DNA of 8,093 nt from Lachnospiraceae bacterium (GTDB lineage: Bacteria > Bacillota_A > Clostridia > Lachnospirales > Lachnospiraceae): contig JAGACI010000037.1 in assembly GCA_017614185.1 (NCBI GenBank), forward strand, positions 1 through 8,093, in the 5' to 3' direction. The stretch's first letter is position 1; each line of letters starts with the position of its first letter. The notes below the pieces were generated by a model. That model saw only the letters and a program-made list of their open reading frames with translations. It did not search any database and was not told the DNA's origin. Made by a program: the position numbers and the translations under genes. Shown one piece after another: positions 5,351-8,093 of the stretch.

Positions 5351-7942
5351 TTATGCGAAGTCTTTTTCTTTAAGAATAATCATATCCTCTTCATCATAAC
5401 GCTTTCCGAATAATACGTCAAAGAAATGACCTGCACTCTTGCGGTTCGCATTCCTGATTGCATCGGTAATCATCTTCTTAACCTCAATCATGGTTACTGC
5501 ATGATCGCTGGTCTGATGATCTGAGATTCTGGTGTGAAGTGCCAAAAGGCCCATCTCATCAATTGAATACTCCTGTGACAATGCGTACTCTTTGCCAAAT
5601 CTGACAAGCGTGTCATTATCCAGTGCTTCAAGATCAATCTGTGCTGCAAAGCACTCCTGAAGTTTGGGATAACCTTCCATAAGTTTGCCTATAGACTTCT
5701 TGCCGCCTTCCATGACAACAATGATTCCGGCATCTTCATTCTGGAGAGACTTGTAAAGCTTCTCTGCAGTTTCCGCACTCATTCTTCCGGCATTCTCGAT
5801 AATTAGTGCACCATTGGAAATCTTTCCGATAATGTCAACCGGCTCTCTTGCATTGAGGGATGTTCCGCTTATCTTTGCAATCTTTCCTGAGAAGTTGCTG
5901 TCTATAAGCTGAATCTCTTTCATGATGTTCTTGGCAAGAGTTGTGGGATCCATGCCTTCCTCACCGGTAATGATAATGTTTCCTGCGTACGGTGCAAGAC
6001 TTACGGAATCAACTGCATTGACAAGCTGTGTCTGTATTCTCTTGTTCTGAATATAGGAAGCGTAAAGCTCCTTTTCCTCTTTTGTAAGTTCTCTCGGAGT
6101 CTGAGAATTATCCTCTGCCTCAGCGGCAGCTTCTGCTGCGGCGACTTCGGCGTTGGCAGCTTTCTCTTTTTCCTCTTTCTCCTCGTCCTTGGAAGCCTTT
6201 TCTTCCTCTTTGGTTTCGGTTTCGGCTACAGCCTCTTCCTTTTCTTCGTCTTCCTCAGCTTCTGCATCTGCTGCAGCTTCTTCGGTTTCCTCGGGCTCGG
6301 CCTCTGCAACCTCTTCTTCGGTTTCCTCAGATTCGGCATCTGCCTCTTCGGTTTCTTCTACCGCCTCAGTATCTTCCAAAGCCTCCGATTCACCCTCAGC
6401 TTCTTCGGTTATCTCTTCTGCAGCCTCCTCAGTTTCTTCTTCTACTGCTGCTTCTTCACCTTCTTCAAGTTCGTCCTCGAAGGTCATCTCTTCAGCGTAC
6501 TCGTCCTCGGCATATTCCTCATCGGTGTACTCTTCTTCGCCTTCGTATTCGGCGGTTTCCTCAGCGCCTTCGTAATCCTCATAATTCTCATCATCATAAG
6601 GAATATCTTCATATGTTGCGTTCTCGTCGATAGGCTCTTTCTCAAGTTTCTCCAAAAGGCCGTCTCTTGCGGAAACATCAAAGTCTATAAGAATGTTACC
6701 GGTGTGCTCGAGAACTCTCTGTCTGACCTGCTCTTCAAGTGCTCTCTCGTTCTCTTTCTTCTTCTCTTCCCACTCGGCAAGAATATCTTCCAGTCTGAGC
6801 TGACCGGTTATCTGCTTATCGTCATCATCAGAAGCCTCGGGAACAACAAGTGACATCTGTCCGTCATATTCCATTCCCCAGAACTGATTAAACTTCTCGT
6901 CGTCTGTTGCGGGAGCTTTATCCTCTACAACGATCTCTTCAAGGTTCTGAGTGTTGTTTTCCTCACGGATTTCCTTCAATACCTTGGTTGCCATGGGATC
7001 GTCTTCAACGAATCCTGCTCCGTCAAATGACTCAGCCTCAGTTTTAACCTCTGTATATGCATCGGAACCCGCATCATGAACCGACTTAACATCACCGGGA
7101 TGAAGAGAAGTGCTCACAGGACGAATCAGATTGTCAGGAGTAACCTCCCACATATCCTTCATGCTGTTCGCAAGTTCCTTCTGAAGATTAATTGTGTTGT
7201 ACTCACCGACATCAGTCTTAACCTGAAGGTTATCCACGTGATCAGGTTCAGCGATAGGCTCTTCAATTGCATCCTCATTGGGGATAACCGTTGTGTAAGG
7301 CTTCTCCTCAACAGGGTAAAGGCTTCCCGTAATATCCTTGGTGTCATACTTCGCCTGCTGGGTAGGAGTAAGAGGCGAATGCTGCATCTTAAGCTCCATA
7401 GCCTTGGTTACATACTTACCCTCGCCATACCACAGGATAAGTTCGTCACATTCCTCTATACACTTGGCAGAATCGCCGATTCTGTGATAGAGATATGCAA
7501 GCTCATACTGCCACTTGGGAATGGGTGTGTTCTTCTTAAGCTGCTGAAGAACTTCTATTCTCTCCTCAAGGGAGACATCCTGAGCAACGTACAATTTATA
7601 CTGAAGGACATATCTTCCGTAATCTTCGGGTGCAAGCAAAACATACTCTTTGTAATACTCAAGAGCCTGTACATACTGATCTAACTTAATGCACAGCTCG
7701 CAGAGCGCAAAAACAACACTCTTCGATGAAGGGTGTCTCTCGTAAGCAAGATTGAGGAGTTCCTGAGCGTCCTCCAATCTGTTCACATATTTATATACAT
7801 CACTGATTTTGCAAAGCGTCTTAGTGCTCTTAACACGCTTCCAGTCGATTGAATCGGCTATTATCGCAGCCTCCTCGAAATCATTCTCCAAAATAAGTGT
7901 ATCTATTTCTCCGAGTCTGACTTTGTATTCATACTTATCCAA
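5351..7942 (-). CDS. TPR-like protein with Glu-rich linker and degenerate AAA+ domain
   Basis: A soluble protein of 863 residues from the preferred TTG start (866 if GTG at 7949-7951 is used); no signal peptide or membrane segment. Residues about 1-180 are paired helices of TPR type (DVYKYVNRLEDAQELLNLAYERHP, then ALCELCIKLDQYVQALEYYKEYVLLAPED), a protein-binding scaffold. Residues about 200-445 are mostly disordered with conserved-looking islands (NLQKELANSMKDMW, ITGQLRLEDILAEWEEKKK). Residues about 450-600 are extremely Glu/Ala-rich. Residues about 650-863 follow the order of a CbbX/SpoVK-type AAA+ domain, but the active site is gone: the P-loop reads GEEGMDPTT with Pro for the catalytic Lys, Walker B reads ALIIENAG where DE is expected, and the arginine-finger segment reads PKLQECF where family members have PGLRSRF. 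It probably does not hydrolyse ATP and acts as a scaffold or adaptor. It lies first in an operon with glgB, so a link to glycogen is possible but unproven. I cannot give it a named function. Confidence 0.9.
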   Translation of the reverse strand: MDKYEYKVRLGEIDTLILENDFEEAAIIADSIDWKRVKSTKTLCKISDVYKYVNRLEDAQELLNLAYERHPSSKSVVFALCELCIKLDQYVQALEYYKEYVLLAPEDYGRYVLQYKLYVAQDVSLEERIEVLQQLKKNTPIPKWQYELAYLYHRIGDSAKCIEECDELILWYGEGKYVTKAMELKMQHSPLTPTQQAKYDTKDITGSLYPVEEKPYTTVIPNEDAIEEPIAEPDHVDNLQVKTDVGEYNTINLQKELANSMKDMWEVTPDNLIRPVSTSLHPGDVKSVHDAGSDAYTEVKTEAESFDGAGFVEDDPMATKVLKEIREENNTQNLEEIVVEDKAPATDDEKFNQFWGMEYDGQMSLVVPEASDDDDKQITGQLRLEDILAEWEEKKKENERALEEQVRQRVLEHTGNILIDFDVSARDGLLEKLEKEPIDENATYEDIPYDDENYEDYEGAEETAEYEGEEEYTDEEYAEDEYAEEMTFEDELEEGEEAAVEEETEEAAEEITEEAEGESEALEDTEAVEETEEADAESEETEEEVAEAEPEETEEAAADAEAEEDEEKEEAVAETETKEEEKASKDEEKEEKEKAANAEVAAAEAAAEAEDNSQTPRELTKEEKELYASYIQNKRIQTQLVNAVDSVSLAPYAGNIIITGEEGMDPTTLAKNIMKEIQLIDSNFSGKIAKISGTSLNAREPVDIIGKISNGALIIENAGRMSAETAEKLYKSLQNEDAGIIVVMEGGKKSIGKLMEGYPKLQECFAAQIDLEALDNDTLVRFGKEYALSQEYSIDEMGLLALHTRISDHQTSDHAVTMIEVKKMITDAIRNANRKSAGHFFDVLFGKRYDEEDMIILKEKDFA
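6152..6592 (-). repeat. Low-complexity Glu-rich coding tract
   Basis: About 440 bases inside the TPR/AAA+-like gene consist largely of GAA/GAG/GCx codons, so the coding strand is strongly purine-rich. Imperfect units encoding EETEEA or similar recur; on the plus strand the word cttcggtttc appears several times between about 6280 and 6355. The protein segment is a highly negative, probably disordered tether between the TPR-like and AAA+-like parts. The opposite strand gives a long serine-only reading frame, which is an artefact of this composition. Confidence 0.75.
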
Positions 7943-7947
7943 GGTAG

Positions 7948-7955
7948 TCACCTCT
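7948..7955 (-). promoter_or_regulatory. Shine-Dalgarno that decides the TTG start
   Basis: The minus strand reads AGAGGTGA, seven contiguous matches (GAGGTGA) to the anti-Shine-Dalgarno, then five bases (CTACC), then TTG at 7940-7942. The GTG at 7949-7951 in the same frame lies inside this ribosome binding site and has no site of its own at proper spacing. TTG is therefore the better start for the TPR/AAA+-like protein. Confidence 0.75.
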
Positions 7956-7977
7956 GTAAACTTTTGTAGGATATCAT
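7948..7977 (-). other. Possible leader mini-ORF (9 codons)
   Basis: ATG at 7975-7977 opens a nine-codon frame, MISYKSLQR, ending in TGA at 7948-7950. AGGAG sits seven bases before the ATG, which is good spacing. Its stop codon overlaps the Shine-Dalgarno of the next gene, the arrangement expected for translational coupling or a leader peptide. So short a frame may arise by chance, and the predicted transcript start is so near that its Shine-Dalgarno might not be fully transcribed. Confidence 0.25.
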
Positions 7978-7993
7978 ACTCCCACTCCTAATT

Positions 7994-8023
7994 AGTTTAC
8001 CACATCATATAGATGATTTTCAA
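7994..8023 (-). promoter_or_regulatory. Candidate vegetative (sigma-A) promoter for the TPR-glgB operon
   Basis: Minus strand TTGAAA (8018-8023), an 18-base spacer, then TAAACT (7994-7999) preceded by TG one base away (extended -10). The -35 matches TTGACA at five of six positions and the -10 matches TATAAT at four of six. A run of seven A lies about 13 bases upstream of the -35. This is the only plausible promoter I see in the roughly 140 bases upstream of the gene. The start would fall near 7987-7990. Confidence 0.5.
8004..8017. promoter_or_regulatory. Inverted repeat inside the promoter spacer, possible operator
   Basis: ATCAT, four bases (ATAG), ATGAT: a 5+5 inverted repeat lying wholly between the -35 and -10 of the candidate promoter. 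A repressor bound here would block polymerase. It is short and AT-rich, so chance is a real alternative. Confidence 0.25.
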
Positions 8024-8077
8024 TAAAATATAGAGTTTTTTTGAAGAAAAATACTAGATATAGTGGTCTGCTATTGA

Positions 8078-8091
8078 TATGCATATGCATA
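8078..8091. repeat. 14-bp perfect palindrome near the right edge
   Basis: TATGCATATGCATA reads the same on both strands and contains two ATGCAT words. It lies about 55 bases upstream of the candidate -35, in non-coding DNA cut by the window edge. It could be a regulator binding site for this operon or for whatever lies to the right; nothing in the window tells which. Confidence 0.4.
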
Positions 8092-8093
8092 GA

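Noticed and set aside
6153..6575. A 140-codon open frame on the plus strand made almost wholly of Ser and Ala
   Set aside because: It is the antisense of the Glu-rich tract: GAA/GAG read backwards gives TTC/CTC and, in the shifted frame, TCx Ser codons. No Shine-Dalgarno or family resemblance is seen.
7076..7684. A 202-codon open frame on the plus strand
   Set aside because: It lies fully antisense to the TPR-like gene, which has clear helical repeats. The plus-strand product has no recognisable domain and no good ribosome binding site.
8041..8064. Plus-strand promoter (TTGAAG with TATAGT) for a gene to the right
   Set aside because: The spacer is only 12 bases, too short for a sigma-70-type promoter.

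Overview
The window looks like chromosome of a motile, Gram-positive member of the Lachnospiraceae (Butyrivibrio / Roseburia / Pseudobutyrivibrio type). This is inferred from protein character: a Roseburia-like flagellin N-terminus, a FliK-like/DUF6240-like helical protein beside it, a short clostridial-type GlgB, and moderate-to-low GC with AT-rich intergenic DNA. The genus cannot be fixed from sequence alone. All four protein genes lie on the minus strand, so transcription runs from the right end (8093) to the left end (1). Coding density is high and no stretch of 300 bases lacks a gene. I see no tRNA, rRNA, mobile element, CRISPR array or attachment site.

Transcription unit 1 (right half, about 7993 down to 3369). 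A candidate vegetative promoter (7994-8023) precedes a long gene (5351-7942) for a soluble three-part protein: an N-terminal TPR-like helical region, a very Glu-rich linker of about 150 residues, and a C-terminal domain shaped like a CbbX/SpoVK-type AAA+ ATPase whose catalytic motifs have all decayed. Its best start is a TTG codon with a strong Shine-Dalgarno, not the GTG nine bases upstream. After 17 bases comes glgB (3417-5333), a complete 1,4-alpha-glucan branching enzyme with all GH13 catalytic residues. A strong intrinsic terminator (3368-3401) closes the unit.

Transcription unit 2 (left part, about 3395 down past 1). A sigma-28 (FliA/SigD)-type promoter (3402-3429) overlaps the glgB stop codon and abuts the glgB terminator. 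It would drive a 932-residue helical protein with a FliK-like C-terminal patch (523-3321) and, 24 bases further on, a flagellin gene (1-498) that runs off the window. The predicted start point falls inside the 5' arm of the terminator hairpin. Transcripts from this promoter would therefore lack most of that arm and escape the terminator that stops glgB read-through, giving a compact boundary between a housekeeping operon and a late flagellar operon.

The items most worth attention are the degenerate AAA+ protein co-transcribed with glgB, the nested promoter/terminator boundary, and the large uncharacterised protein paired with flagellin.
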